From an uncultured Microbacterium sp. (GTDB lineage Bacteria; Actinomycetota; Actinomycetes; Actinomycetales; Microbacteriaceae), in assembly GCF_947488465.1 (NCBI RefSeq), contig NZ_CANKZA010000002.1, forward strand, positions 1 through 64,000: a DNA stretch of 64,000 nt, written 5' to 3'. The notes below the pieces were generated by a model. It had not been told where the DNA came from. It saw only the letters and a list, made by a program, of their open reading frames with translations, and did not search any database. Position numbers and translations under genes: made by a program. Below are positions 47,690 to 57,614 of this stretch, piece by piece (position 1 is the stretch's first letter; each line of letters starts with the position of its first letter).

Positions 47690-48874
47690 TCAGCCCTCGG
47701 CTTCCACTTCGCGGAGCGAGATCGTGGAGGTGCCGACCTCATCGATGAAGCCGTCGATGTGACGCTCATCGGGTCCGACGTACTCCGACAGGGGCCGGAT
47801 GAGGGCGTTCGCGGCAGTCTGCTCCATGATGTGGGCCGTCCATCCGACGACACGCGCCGCGACGAACAGCGGCGTGAAGGTGAGGGTGTCGAAGCCCATG
47901 AGGTTGTAGGCCGGGCCGGAGGGATAGTCGAGGTTCGGGTAGATCCCCTTCCGGGCCACGAACTCCGACTCGAGGGTCGTGTAGAGCGCCTCGACGTCGG
48001 GGCGGTCGTAGTAGGCGATCAGCGTGTCGAGCGCGGCCTTCATCGTCGGCACCCGCGAGTCGCCGCGCTTGTAGACGCGGTGGCCGAAGCCCATGATCTT
48101 GCGCTTCTCGGCGAGCGCGCGATCGAGCCACGGCACGACGTTGTCGGCATCCCCGATCTCGTCGAAGATGTGCAGCACCGCTTCGTTCGCCCCGCCGTGC
48201 AGGGGCCCCTTCAGCGCACCGATCGCACCGACGACCGCCGAGTACAGATCGCTCAGCGTCGAGGTGATGACGCGCGCGGTGAAAGTCGACGCGTTGAACG
48301 AGTGCTCCGCGTACAGGATCATCGAGCGGTTGAACGCATCGACGACGACGGCGTCGAACTCCTCGCCGAAGGTCATCCAGAGGAAGTTGGCGGCGTAGTC
48401 GAGGTCGTCGCGCGGCGGGATCAGTTCCTGGCCGCGGCGGCGGCGCTGCCCGTACGCGACGAGCGCCGGGAGCGCGGCGAAGAGGCGGATACTGCGCTCG
48501 AGGTTCTGCTCGGGGGTTCCGCTCGCGTCGAGCACCGACCCCGTCCCGGCGAGGTCCCGCGCGCCGAGAGCGCTGACCGCCGACCGGATCTCATCCATCG
48601 GGTGCGCATCCAACGGGGTGAGGTCGATGACCGCTTTGACATCATCGGCGAGCGCGCGGTGGGCGCGCTCGGTGGACCGCAGCTCGGCGAGTTGAGCGGC
48701 ATCCGGCAGTTCGCCGTTCCACAGCAGATAGGCGACCGCCTCGGCGGATTGCGTCGCCGCGAGCTCGTGCACCGGGTATCCCCGATAGAGCAGCGAGTTC
48801 GTTTCCGGGTTGACCTTGCTGACCGCGGTGACGTCGGCGACAACCCCGGCAAGGCCCTTCTTGATGTCCGTCAT
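47690..48874 (-). CDS. prpC: 2-methylcitrate synthase / citrate synthase
   Basis: The product is 394 residues, a small type II-like citrate synthase. Visible are SLLYRGYPVHELA at the N-terminus, the active-site His in LHGGANEAVL and MGFGHRVYKRGDSR, and the Asp region near DYPSGPAYNLMGF. Position after prpB and prpD on the same strand identifies it as the propionyl-CoA condensing enzyme (propionyl-CoA + oxaloacetate to 2-methylcitrate), although such enzymes also accept acetyl-CoA. It is the last gene of the gntR-prpD-prpB-prpC run, 44 bp downstream of prpB. Confidence 0.9.
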   Translation of the reverse strand: MTDIKKGLAGVVADVTAVSKVNPETNSLLYRGYPVHELAATQSAEAVAYLLWNGELPDAAQLAELRSTERAHRALADDVKAVIDLTPLDAHPMDEIRSAVSALGARDLAGTGSVLDASGTPEQNLERSIRLFAALPALVAYGQRRRRGQELIPPRDDLDYAANFLWMTFGEEFDAVVVDAFNRSMILYAEHSFNASTFTARVITSTLSDLYSAVVGAIGALKGPLHGGANEAVLHIFDEIGDADNVVPWLDRALAEKRKIMGFGHRVYKRGDSRVPTMKAALDTLIAYYDRPDVEALYTTLESEFVARKGIYPNLDYPSGPAYNLMGFDTLTFTPLFVAARVVGWTAHIMEQTAANALIRPLSEYVGPDERHIDGFIDEVGTSTISLREVEAEG

Positions 48875-48918
48875 AGTGCTCGATCCTCTCTCATCACCCG
48901 TTCACCGGGCGAAAGGTG

Positions 48919-49818
48919 TCATCGGTCGATCTGGAAGGTGAAGACGTTGGTGTCGAAGTGGCTGTACGACTCGTAGTCGAGCAGGTCGTACAGATCGGCG
49001 CGATGCTGCATCTCGCCGAGGCGGCTCGTGAGGTGACCCGCTTCCGTCAGGGTATCGAGAGCCCGGCCCGCGGCTCCCATCGCCATCCGCAGGAGAGACA
49101 CCGGCCAGATGACGATCTGAACGCCGGCATCCGTCAATTGATCCACGGAGAACAGTTCGCTCTTCCCGAACTCGGTCATGTTCGCGAGGATCGGCACGTC
49201 CAGGGCGGAGGCCATGGCTTCGAACTCGCCGAGGTCCTTCATCGCTTCGGGGAAGATCGCGTCGGCCCCGGCATCCACCAGCGCTTTCGCGCGGTCGATC
49301 GCGGCGGGCAGCCCTTCGACGGCGCGGATGTCGGTGCGCGCCATGATGAGGAAGTTCGGGTCGCGGCGGGCATCGACCGCGGCGCGGATGCGCTTGATCG
49401 CGGTGTCCGCGTCGACCACCGACTTGCCGTCGAGGTGCCCGCAGCGCTTCGGGTTCACCTGGTCCTCGATGTGGGTGCCGGCAAGGCCCGCATCCTCGAG
49501 GGTCTGGATCGTGCGCGCCACGTTCATCGGCTCACCGAAGCCCGTGTCGGCATCGATGATCGCCGGCAGCTCGGTCATCCGCGCGATCTGCTGACCCCGA
49601 CCGGCGACCTCGGTCAGCGTCGTCAAGCCGATATCGGGCAGGCCGAGGTCGGCCGAGAGGACGGCGCCAGAGATATAGACCCCGTCGAAGCCCTTCTGCT
49701 CGATGAGCCGCGCGGACAACGGATTGAAGGCACCCGGAAAGCGCAGCGTGTCACCTGCGGCGAGCCGCTCCCGCAGAATCCGCCGCTTCTCGGCCGCCGA
49801 CACCGTGGAGTACAACAT
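48919..49818 (-). CDS. prpB: Methylisocitrate lyase
   Basis: The product is 299 residues from ATG 49818 (AAGGGGGAC upstream). The isocitrate lyase/PEP mutase barrel has RFPGAFNPLSARLIEQ, GVYISGAVLSADLGLPD, the magnesium-binding DADTGFGEP and the catalytic loop KRCGH. It cleaves 2-methylisocitrate to pyruvate and succinate. A longer upstream frame through the 157-bp spacer is not supported because the inverted repeat lies there and the ribosome site is at 49818. It follows prpD in the operon. Confidence 0.93.
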   Translation of the reverse strand: MLYSTVSAAEKRRILRERLAAGDTLRFPGAFNPLSARLIEQKGFDGVYISGAVLSADLGLPDIGLTTLTEVAGRGQQIARMTELPAIIDADTGFGEPMNVARTIQTLEDAGLAGTHIEDQVNPKRCGHLDGKSVVDADTAIKRIRAAVDARRDPNFLIMARTDIRAVEGLPAAIDRAKALVDAGADAIFPEAMKDLGEFEAMASALDVPILANMTEFGKSELFSVDQLTDAGVQIVIWPVSLLRMAMGAAGRALDTLTEAGHLTSRLGEMQHRADLYDLLDYESYSHFDTNVFTFQIDR

Positions 49819-49849
49819 CAGCCGTCCCCCTTCACCCGCACCGCACGAT

Positions 49850-49941
49850 CCGTATTCAGTCTGCACGAGCGGCTCGCGCGGGGCGCCTCGCGGATTTCCG
49901 CCATCCGCGGCGCGCGCGGCGTGCGGGGAGACTGAATACGG
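49850..49941. repeat. 13-bp perfect inverted repeat in the prpD-prpB spacer
   Basis: CCGTATTCAGTCT (49850-49862) and its exact complement (49929-49941) enclose 66 G+C-rich bases containing a further GCGGAT/ATCCGC dyad (49890-49908). Both arms are noticeably A/T-richer than the surroundings. In the prp transcript they would bring the ends of the intercistronic region together. It could be an RNA processing or stability hairpin, or a small mobile or recombination element. Confidence 0.6.
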
Positions 49942-49975
49942 GCGGGGGTCGCCATCAGACGGGCGCAAGTCGACA

Positions 49976-51490
49976 TCAGAACAGGCCCGTCGGGGACGGG
50001 GCGGAGGCCAAAACGCCGTCGCGGGCGACGATGTTGAGCTCGCGCACCTCGGCGGGAGTCAGTGAGGGCAGACGCTGCGCGAGGTCGAGGAAGCGATCGA
50101 TCTCGGCGGGGGTCAGTACGGGCTCGGCCAGCAGGCGGAACTTCGCGATGTAGTCCGCACGGGCGAACGGCCGGGCGCCGAGCGGATGCGCGTCCGCAAC
50201 CGCGATCTCATCGACGATGGTCGAACCGTCGGCCAGAGTGATCTCGACGCGTCCGCCGAATGACTTCTCGGCCGGGTCATCGGAGTGGTATCGCCGCGTC
50301 CACTCGGCGTCCTCCGCCGTCGTGACCTTCTGCCACAGCGCGACGGTGTCGGTGCGCTGTGCCCGCGAGGGCAGATAGGAGTCCACGTGGTGCCACCCGC
50401 CATCCTGCAGCGCGACCGTGAAGATGTACGGGATGGAGTGGTCGAGAGTCTCGCGGGAAGCGGTGGGATCGTACTTCTGCGGATCGTTCGCGCCCGAGCC
50501 GATCACGTAGTGCGTGTGGTGCGAAGTGTGCAGCACGATCGAGGTGACATCTGCGGGGTCGAAAGCGCCCTCGTCGTGGAGCTTTCGGGCAAGGTCGATC
50601 CAGGCTTGCGCCTGGTACTCGGCCGAGTGCTCCTTCGTGTACGAATCGAGGATCGCGCGCTTGGCCTCGCCCGCGGCGGGCAGCGGCACGTCGTACGCGG
50701 CCTGCGGTCCGTCCAGCATCCACGCGATGACCCCGTCTTCGCCTTCATAGATCGGCGCCGGGCTCGTCTCGCCACGCATCGCGCGGTCCACCGCTTCGAC
50801 GGCCATCTTGCCGGCGAAGGCGGGAGCATGCGCCTTCCACGTCGAGATCTCCCCCTTGCGCGACTGGCGCGTCGCGGTCGTGGTGTGCAGCGCCTGCGCG
50901 ACGGCCTGCGCGATGACCCCGGCATCCAGCCCGAGGAGGGTGCCGATGCCGGCCGCGGCCGAGGGGCCGAGGTGCGCGACGTGGTCGATCTTGTGTTTGT
51001 GCAGGCAGATCGCCTTCACCAGGTCGACCTGAATCTCGTACCCGGTCGCGAGCCCTCGCACGAGCGCGGCGCCGTCGGCACCGACGTGCTGGGCCACCGC
51101 GAGGATCGGCGGGATGTTGTCGCCCGGGTGCGAATACTCCGCCGCGAGGAAGGTGTCGTGGTAGTCCAATTCGCGCACCGCGACGCCGTTGGCCCAGGCG
51201 GCCCACTCGGGACTCGAGAGTTCCTCGGTGCCGAAAACGCTCGCACCGGCGCCGTTCCGCGACACGGGGTGGTCGAGCGCCTGCGCCCGCGCGGCGCTGA
51301 CCGGCGCACGGGTGAGGGATGCCGCGGCGACCGCCGCATTGTCGATCACGCGGTTGATGATCATGTCGACGACGTCGGGCTCCACCTCGACCGGGTCGAC
51401 GGCGACCTGGGCGATCTTGAACGCGAGCTGGTCTTCCCGGGCGAGTTCTTCCTCGCTCCGGTGGACGCGGACGTGGTGTGTGACGGTCAT
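49976..51490 (-). CDS. prpD: 2-methylcitrate dehydratase (PrpD/MmgE family)
   Basis: The product is 504 residues, iron-sulfur-free MmgE/PrpD family. It includes [25 protein letters not shown] with the conserved Asp/His of the active site, [34 protein letters not shown] and the [18 protein letters not shown] region with the catalytic-loop His. It dehydrates 2-methylcitrate towards methylaconitate. Its ATG overlaps the GntR stop (ATGA at 51487-51490), so regulator and enzyme are translated in tandem. A 157-bp spacer with an inverted repeat separates it from prpB. Confidence 0.92.
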   Translation of the reverse strand: MTVTHHVRVHRSEEELAREDQLAFKIAQVAVDPVEVEPDVVDMIINRVIDNAAVAAASLTRAPVSAARAQALDHPVSRNGAGASVFGTEELSSPEWAAWANGVAVRELDYHDTFLAAEYSHPGDNIPPILAVAQHVGADGAALVRGLATGYEIQVDLVKAICLHKHKIDHVAHLGPSAAAGIGTLLGLDAGVIAQAVAQALHTTTATRQSRKGEISTWKAHAPAFAGKMAVEAVDRAMRGETSPAPIYEGEDGVIAWMLDGPQAAYDVPLPAAGEAKRAILDSYTKEHSAEYQAQAWIDLARKLHDEGAFDPADVTSIVLHTSHHTHYVIGSGANDPQKYDPTASRETLDHSIPYIFTVALQDGGWHHVDSYLPSRAQRTDTVALWQKVTTAEDAEWTRRYHSDDPAEKSFGGRVEITLADGSTIVDEIAVADAHPLGARPFARADYIAKFRLLAEPVLTPAEIDRFLDLAQRLPSLTPAEVRELNIVARDGVLASAPSPTGLF

Positions 51491-52140
51491 GCGGGGACCC
51501 TTTCGGTCGGTGTCTCATCGCTCTCCAGCGATCCGAGGATGCTGGTCAGCGCGTTGTGCAGGTGGACGTGAGTGGCGTGCGCCGCGAGTTCGGCATCGCG
51601 GTGGGCCACGGCGGTGGCGATCAGTCGATGTTCTGCAACGGATGCCGCCAGGCGCGCCGGGTTGTCGCGGGCGAGGCGGCGCACGCGCACGAGGTGCGTG
51701 CGGATGGTCCGCAGCGCCCCGGTGAGATAGTCGTTGGCGACCGCGGCATCGAGCGCGGCGTCGAAGCGTGCGATGAGCTCGTAGTACGCGTCGGGAGTTG
51801 CGGCTGCATCCATGTCGGTGAACTCGGCGGCGAGCGCGGCGAACAACGCGGCATCGCCGCGAGCGGACGCCAGTCGCGCAGCGGTCTCTTCCAGCGCGCG
51901 GCGCACCTCGAAGAGCTCTCGGATGTCACCGGTGTCGATGTCGGCGACGACGGTCACGCGGGGCGATGCCTGGACGACCAGGCCATCGGCGACCAACCGG
52001 GCCAACGCTTCGCGAAGGGGGGTACGGCTCACGCCGAGTCGCGCCGCCTGCCCGGCCTCGGCAAGGACGGACCCCGGCGCGAGGGTGCCGGACTGGATGT
52101 CCATCAGGAGAGCGCGGTACGCGCGATCGCTGGCTCGCAT
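51487..52140 (-). CDS. GntR-family (FadR/FCD type) regulator of the prp operon
   Basis: The product is 217 residues from ATG 52140. The N-terminal winged helix has [20 protein letters not shown], the classical GntR recognition helix, followed by [11 protein letters not shown]. The C-terminal FCD helical domain begins at [13 protein letters not shown] and has metal-ligand-type Asp and His residues spaced along it (for example [26 protein letters not shown]). As first gene of the operon, with its operator overlapping its own -10, it is probably a self-regulating repressor relieved by methylcitrate or a related acid. Confidence 0.88.
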   Translation of the reverse strand: MRASDRAYRALLMDIQSGTLAPGSVLAEAGQAARLGVSRTPLREALARLVADGLVVQASPRVTVVADIDTGDIRELFEVRRALEETAARLASARGDAALFAALAAEFTDMDAAATPDAYYELIARFDAALDAAVANDYLTGALRTIRTHLVRVRRLARDNPARLAASVAEHRLIATAVAHRDAELAAHATHVHLHNALTSILGSLESDETPTERVPA

Positions 52141-52161
52141 GCCCTCACCCCCTCGTCCCTT

Positions 52162-52195
52162 TGTATACATTAGAGAGCCAGACGGGTCGAAGCAA
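52162..52195 (-). promoter_or_regulatory. prp operon promoter with overlapping GntR operator
   Basis: On the minus strand, -35 TTGCTT (52195-52190), a 17-bp spacer and -10 TAATGT (52172-52167). The palindrome TGTATACA (52162-52169) overlaps the -10, as expected for a GntR-type repressor site. Confidence 0.65.
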
Positions 52196-52213
52196 GTCCC
52201 TTTGCGTGATCTG

Positions 52214-52221
52214 TGTATACA
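52214..52221. promoter_or_regulatory. Second TGTATACA site
   Basis: An identical TGTATACA core with similar flanks (TGTGTATACATTG, against TTTGTATACATTA at the first site) lies 52 bp away, about five helical turns. Cooperative binding or looping by the GntR protein is plausible. It lies upstream of the divergent ABC-transporter promoter, which might thereby also be affected. Confidence 0.55.
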
Positions 52222-52243
52222 TTGACCGATCCGCGTCCGAGTC

Positions 52244-52272
52244 TTCACAAATTCATGTAATCCCTGTAGGTT
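52244..52272 (+). promoter_or_regulatory. Promoter of the ABC exporter operon
   Basis: -35 TTCACA (52244-52249), 17-bp spacer, -10 TAGGTT (52267-52272), then 7 nt to ATG 52280. The spacing implies a leaderless mRNA. Confidence 0.55.
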
Positions 52273-52279
52273 CAACGCC

Positions 52280-53199
<920 letters not shown>

Positions 53200-53203
<4 letters not shown>

Positions 53204-54813
53204 CCCTTGCGCTCGTCCTGCAGCGGCTCCGCCGCGACCGCGTGCAAGTGGCCCTCTGGGTCATCGGCACGGCGGCGTTGGCGTACTTCGCCTTCACCGG
53301 AGTCGCCGAATCCTTCGCCACCGAACAGGACCGCCGATCCCTGCTCGCCGCAGCACTCGCCAACCCCGTCATCCTGCTCTTCCGTGGGCTGCCCTCGGGC
53401 GCCGACGAGGGGGCGTTCATCGTGTTCCTGATCATGCCGTGGCTGGCCCTGTTCGCCGGCTTCATGAGCAGCTTCCTCGCCGTCCGACACACGCGCGGAG
53501 ACGAGGAGCCCGGGCGCACCGAGCTCGTCGCCGCGACGCCGGCCGGTCGGGTGCGCCCCGCCGCGGCGACGGTGCTGCACGGCCTCATCGCCAACACGCT
53601 GCTCGCGGGCCTGACCGCGGCCGCGTTCCTCGGCGCCGGGCAGGACGCCGAGGGATCGATCCTCGCCGGGATCTCGGCGGCGTCCGTCGGCGTGGTCTTC
53701 CTCGGCGTCGGGCTGGTCGCCGCTCAGCTCATGCGCACCTCGCGCGGAGCAAACGCCCTCACCGTGTGGATTCTGCTGATCGCCTTGCTCACCGCAGGCT
53801 TCGGCAACGCGATCGGCACACCGAGCGACGACCTCACCCGCATGGAGAGCTCGTGGCTGACGTGGCTCTCGCCGATCGGCTGGGCCGAGAACACACGGGC
53901 GCTCGACGAGAACCTGTGGCGGCCCCTCGCGCTGTCCGCGGCGTCCGCCGCCGTGCTCATCGGTGTCGCGCTCGCACTGGTGGCCGTGCGCGACGTGGGC
54001 GAGAGCTTCATCGCCGAGCGGCACGGTCACGCCGTCGCCCCCGCGACTCTGTCCGGGCACATCGGTCTGGTGTGGCGACTCACGCGCAGCGCGCTCGCGG
54101 GCTGGGTGTTCGGGGGGTTCATCGTGGGCGTGCTGTCGACGAGCCTCGCCTCGATCATCGACGACGTCGGTGCCGACAACCCGGCGATCCAGGACCTCCT
54201 CGACCAGATCGCGGGTCAGGGCAGCCTCGAGCAGGGCACGGTCACGACCTTCTTCACGATGCTCGGCATCCTCGCCGCCGCGGTCGGGGTCCAGGTCGTC
54301 ACCCGCGCTCGGAGCGAGGAAGCGCACGGCACCGCCGAGGTCGTGCTGGCCACGCCGCTGGACCGAGTCCGTTGGCTGCGCGGCTTCGTCGTCGTCGCCT
54401 TCGCCGCGATCATCGCGGTCGTCACCGCGGCCGTCGCCGGAGCGGTCGTGGGCGTGACCGGCGGCGACGGCGACCCGGACCTGCTGAAGACCGTGCTCGT
54501 GGTCGGACTCGGCCAGGTGGCCGCGGCATCCGTCTTCGTCGCTTTGACCGCCCTCGTCTTCGTCCTCGCGCCGCGACTCACCCTCCCCCTCGGCTGGTCG
54601 ATCGTCATGGCGGCCATGGTGATCGGCGTGTTCGGGCCGATCTTCTCATTCCCCGAGTGGCTCACCCACCTGTCCCCCATCGCCGCGTCCCCGCAGCTGA
54701 ACGGGACCGAGGTCGACCTGCGCGGGCTGTGGTGGCTGGTCACCGTCGCCGTGGGCGGCTCGATCGCCGCGCTCCGCCTCATGCGACGGCGAGAGCTCGC
54801 TCCGGCCGGATAA
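53200..54813 (+). CDS. ABC transporter permease (polyketide-antibiotic exporter type)
   Basis: The product is 537 residues with about twelve hydrophobic segments in two similar halves of six, the arrangement of fused exporter permeases annotated in actinobacteria as exporter of polyketide antibiotics. The repeat is visible in the paired loops RHTRGDEEPGRTELVAATPAG (in the first half) and RARSEEAHGTAEVVLATPLD (in the second), each following a helix pair. It pairs with the preceding ATPase. Substrate unknown; the downstream MarR-type regulator suggests a toxic small molecule. Confidence 0.86.
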
Positions 54814-54832
54814 GTTCGAGAGCGGAGGGCAC

Positions 54833-55303
54833 GTGACCAACGAGGAACATCCGGGCAGGGAAGCGGCCGAACAAGCCGCCGCGATGATGACCGCCGCGGG
54901 CATGGCGCGCATGCCCGCGCGCGTGATGATGGCCCTCGTCGGCTCTCCCGACGAGGGCTATACCGCGGCGGAGCTCGCCGAGCGCCTCGGGGTCTCGGCC
55001 GCCGCGGTGTCCGGGGCGGTGCGCTATCTGCAATCGATGCACATCGCGCAGCGGCTGTCGCGCCCCGGTGACCGCCGGGACCGCTACGACCTCGCCGACG
55101 ACGCGTTCGCCGGCGTCGTCACCGGAAACTCACCGCTGTATGCGCGCCTCGCCGAGATGATGGATCGCATCGCGGCGGACAACGCCGGTGCGCCGCTCTC
55201 AGTGGCGCGCGCCCGCGCGAGTGCCGACTTCCTGCGGTACCTCGCCGAGCGGATGCCGCAGCTCGCGGCAGAATGGCAGGCCGAACGCGGCGCCCTTCGC
55301 TGA
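54833..55303 (+). CDS. MarR/GbsR-type winged-helix regulator of the ABC exporter
   Basis: The product is 156 residues from GTG 54833 (GGAGGG upstream). The winged helix is visible as YTAAELAERLGVSAAAVSGA then VRYLQSMHIAQRLSRPGDRRDRYDL, in which the wing has the GDRR form of the MarR/GbsR group. Long helices before and after serve for dimerisation. It begins 19 bp after the permease stop, so it is the third gene of the operon and probably a feedback repressor responding to the exported compound. Confidence 0.84.
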   Translation: MTNEEHPGREAAEQAAAMMTAAGMARMPARVMMALVGSPDEGYTAAELAERLGVSAAAVSGAVRYLQSMHIAQRLSRPGDRRDRYDLADDAFAGVVTGNSPLYARLAEMMDRIAADNAGAPLSVARARASADFLRYLAERMPQLAAEWQAERGALR

Positions 55304-55309
55304 CGCGAC

Positions 55310-55315
55310 TACGCT
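55310..55315 (+). promoter_or_regulatory. -10 box for the RNase H gene (leaderless type)
   Basis: TACGCT ends exactly 7 nt before GTG 55323. No ribosome site is present, so a leaderless transcript is likely. Confidence 0.4.
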
Positions 55316-55322
55316 TGCCCGA

Positions 55323-55859
55323 GTGAGTGACTCCCCCCTGCCCTACACCGTGGCGACCGACGGCGCCTGCAAGGGCAACCCGGGACCGACCGGTTGGGCA
55401 TGGGTCGGCGAAGACGGGCACTGGGCGGCCGGTGCGATCCCCCTCGGGACGAACAACGTCGGTGAGCTGATGGGGCTTCTGAAGGCCATCGAAGACCACG
55501 CCGATGTGCCGGACCTGCTGGTGCAAGCCGATTCGAAGTATGCGATCGACACCTACGCGTCGTGGATGGATGCGCACCGCAGCCGCGGATGGAAGACCTC
55601 GACCGGCGCCCCCACCAAGAACCGCGATCTCCTCGAGCAGCTGATCGTCGCACGCGACGCACGGCGCGCCGCCGGACATCCGGACGTCGTGCTCGAACAC
55701 GTCCGCGGCCACCGTGGTCATGTGCTCAACGAGTGGGCCGACGAACGCGCAGTACGGGGGGCGGAACACGCGGCGAAGGGCACCGCGAGCGCGTGGTCGA
55801 GTCTCGGCGGGTTGCACCCCGTGCTCGACGTGAGCGCGGCGCCCGCCAAGAAGCGCTGA
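55323..55859 (+). CDS. rnhA: Ribonuclease HI
   Basis: The product is 178 residues from GTG 55323. The RNase H fold has all four acidic residues in place: Asp in VATDGACKGNPGPTGWA, Glu in NNVGELMGL, Asp in VQADSKYAID and Asp in EWADERA, plus the handle-like segment HRSRGWKTSTGAPTKNRDLL and the catalytic-loop histidine region VRGHRGHVLN. It removes RNA from RNA-DNA hybrids. A longer upstream frame overlaps the MarR gene and is rejected. It is followed by a strong bidirectional terminator. Confidence 0.9.
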   Translation: MSDSPLPYTVATDGACKGNPGPTGWAWVGEDGHWAAGAIPLGTNNVGELMGLLKAIEDHADVPDLLVQADSKYAIDTYASWMDAHRSRGWKTSTGAPTKNRDLLEQLIVARDARRAAGHPDVVLEHVRGHRGHVLNEWADERAVRGAEHAAKGTASAWSSLGGLHPVLDVSAAPAKKR

Positions 55860-55904
55860 CGGGGACGCGCCGCGCACGCGGGCGCGGGCGCGGCGCGTCC
55901 CCGT
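55859..55904. terminator. Strong 17-bp stem bidirectional terminator
   Basis: Arms 55859-55875 and 55888-55904 are exact complements (ACGGGGACGCGCCGCGC) with a 12-base G+C loop. It lies between the convergent rnhA and VOC genes and overlaps both stop codons. Confidence 0.85.
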
Positions 55905-56263
55905 CAGTCCGTCGTGCCCTCGAACAAGCCGATGTGGTTGCCGTCCGGGTCGGCGATGACGGCCCACCAACTCGTGTCGGTGATCGGCGCCTTCGCCATC
56001 GCGACGGTGGCGCCGGACGCCTCGGCCTTCGCGATGGTCTCGTCGATCGAGTCGACCTCGACGTACGAGCGCGGTTGGGTGAATCCGTCGCTGCGGGGCG
56101 CCAGCCCGCCCCCGGAGACGCCGTTCGGGGCCGTCCACATGGGGTAGCCCTCGAACCCTGGCATCTCGGCGATCTGCCAGCCGAACAGATCCGCATAGAA
56201 CGCCGTCGCCGTCGTCATGTCCGAGACGGGGATGTCGATGTGGGTGATGTCGCCGTGCGCCAT
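55904..56263 (-). CDS. VOC-family (glyoxalase-like) protein
   Basis: The product is 119 residues from ATG 56263 with GGAAGGAG upstream. It is a single glyoxalase/bleomycin-resistance module pair beginning DITHIDIPVSDMTTATAFYADLFGWQ, with the late strand ADPDGNHIGLFEG. The sequence is of the PhnB/extradiol-like group 27 kDa antigen CFP30B-type half-proteins common in actinobacteria. Metal ligands: His in THIDIPV and Glu in GLFEG are in the expected places. Substrate unknown. Confidence 0.82.
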   Translation of the reverse strand: MAHGDITHIDIPVSDMTTATAFYADLFGWQIAEMPGFEGYPMWTAPNGVSGGGLAPRSDGFTQPRSYVEVDSIDETIAKAEASGATVAMAKAPITDTSWWAVIADPDGNHIGLFEGTTD

Positions 56264-56319
56264 GGTGGCTCCTTCCGCCGCGCACAGTCTCCGCCTGAGA
56301 GGCCGCCGCCGCAAGGGCC

Positions 56320-56554
56320 TCAGCGCGCGGCGGCCAGATGCTCGGCCAGACGGTCGTGCGCGGGGCGTTGGCCCCTCACGAGCCGCGGACGAGCGGTGTC
56401 GAGGAGCATCCATTCATCCAGCGGCCCCTTTGGGAATGGTCCACGCGGCCTCGTCCTTGCCAGTCCAGTACGGCCCACCCATGTGGGCGACGAGCACCTC
56501 GATCTCCTCCCCGGCGAGCCGGAAGAGGAGGATGCCGGCGCTCGTCACCCCCAT
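56320..56554 (-). pseudogene. NUDIX hydrolase remnant with the catalytic box deleted
   Basis: The first 44 residues (ATG 56554) read like a NUDIX N-terminus: TSAGILLFR, then EVLVAHMGGPYWTGKDEAAW and TIPKG, the strand just before the NUDIX box. The frame then stops at TGA 56414. In the +1 frame the sequence continues DEWMLLDTARPRLVRGQ and RPAHDRLAEHL to TGA 56320, the usual C-terminus of the same family. Everything between, about 70-80 residues including the GX5EX7REUXEEXGU box, is missing, with a frameshift at the joint (near 56418). The gene starts 4 bp after the aldo/keto reductase stop. No active enzyme can be made. Confidence 0.8.
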
Positions 56555-56558
56555 GGCG

Positions 56559-57572
56559 TCAGGCCGGGCGGCCCTTCGGCGACACCTCGTACGTCTGCTC
56601 CACGTCGGTGATCGCGACGGACGCGAGGGCGGCGTCGATTGCCGAGAGGACCTCGGCGTCCAGCACGACGCCGGAAGCCTTGACCGAGTCTTCGAGCTGC
56701 TCCGGACGCGACGCGCCGACGAGCGCCGCGGCGACGTTCGGGTTCTGCAGCACCCAGGCGATCGACAGTTGCGGCAGCGTGAGTCCGGCCTGCTCCGCGA
56801 TGGGCTTCAGGTTCTGCACGGCCGTGAGGACGTCGTCCTTCATGAACCGCGAGATGAAGTTCGCGCCGCTCTTCTCATCCGTCGCTCGCGACCCCTCGGG
56901 CACGGGCTGCCCGGGCAGGTACTTGCCGCTCAGCACGCCCTGCGCCATCGGCGACCAGACGATCTGCGAAATGCCGAGCTCTTCCGAGGTCGGCACGACT
57001 TTGCCCTCGATCACGCGCCACAGGGCGGAGTACTGCGGCTGGTTCGATACGAGCTGGAAGTTCAGCTCCTTCGCGAGCGCGGCGCCCTCGCGCAGCTGCT
57101 CCGCTGTCCACTCCGAGACACCGATGTACATCGCCTTGCCCTGACGGACGACGTCCGCGAACGCCTGCATCGTCTCCTCGAGCGGGGTTTCGTAGTCGTA
57201 GCGGTGGGCCTGGTAGAGGTCGACGTAGTCGACGCCGAGCCGGCTGAGCGACCCGTGGATGCCGTCGAAGATGTGCTTGCGGGAGAGGCCTTGATCGTTC
57301 GGGCCCTTCTTGCCGATCGGCCAGTAGACCTTGGTGAAGACCTCGTAGTCCGTGCGGTCGAGACCCTTCAGCGCCTCGCCGAGGACGACCTCTGCGGCGG
57401 TGTTGGCATACGTGTCGGCGGTATCGAACGAGGTGATGCCGAGATCCAGCGCCTTGTGGACGGTGGCGATGGCGGCCTCGTTGCCGACCTGCGACGCGTG
57501 CGTCACCCAGTTGCCGTAGGTGATCTCCGAGACCTTGAAGCCGCTGTTGCCGAGATAGCGATAGTTGACCAT
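56559..57572 (-). CDS. Aldo/keto reductase (voltage-gated K+ channel beta-subunit-like)
   Basis: The product is 337 residues from ATG 57572 (a GTG nine bases earlier is also in frame). The AKR barrel shows MVNYRYLGNSGFKVSEITYG, the tetrad residues Asp and Tyr in FDTADTYANTAAE, Lys in FTKVYWPIG and His in YQAHRYDYETP, and NADPH-binding segments QIVWSPMAQGVLSGKY and GASRPEQLEDSV. This pattern is the AKR6/YghZ-like group that reduces aldehydes such as methylglyoxal. It is the upstream neighbour of the NUDIX remnant on the same strand. Confidence 0.9.
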   Translation of the reverse strand: MVNYRYLGNSGFKVSEITYGNWVTHASQVGNEAAIATVHKALDLGITSFDTADTYANTAAEVVLGEALKGLDRTDYEVFTKVYWPIGKKGPNDQGLSRKHIFDGIHGSLSRLGVDYVDLYQAHRYDYETPLEETMQAFADVVRQGKAMYIGVSEWTAEQLREGAALAKELNFQLVSNQPQYSALWRVIEGKVVPTSEELGISQIVWSPMAQGVLSGKYLPGQPVPEGSRATDEKSGANFISRFMKDDVLTAVQNLKPIAEQAGLTLPQLSIAWVLQNPNVAAALVGASRPEQLEDSVKASGVVLDAEVLSAIDAALASVAITDVEQTYEVSPKGRPA

Positions 57573-57614
57573 GCGGTCCACGCTACCGGCGTCTCACCAG
57601 TGCGAGGGCGGAGT

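Noticed and set aside
49850..49941. A riboswitch between prpD and prpB
   Set aside because: No known riboswitch consensus is visible. The symmetry is a plain inverted repeat with distant arms, inside an operon rather than at its head.
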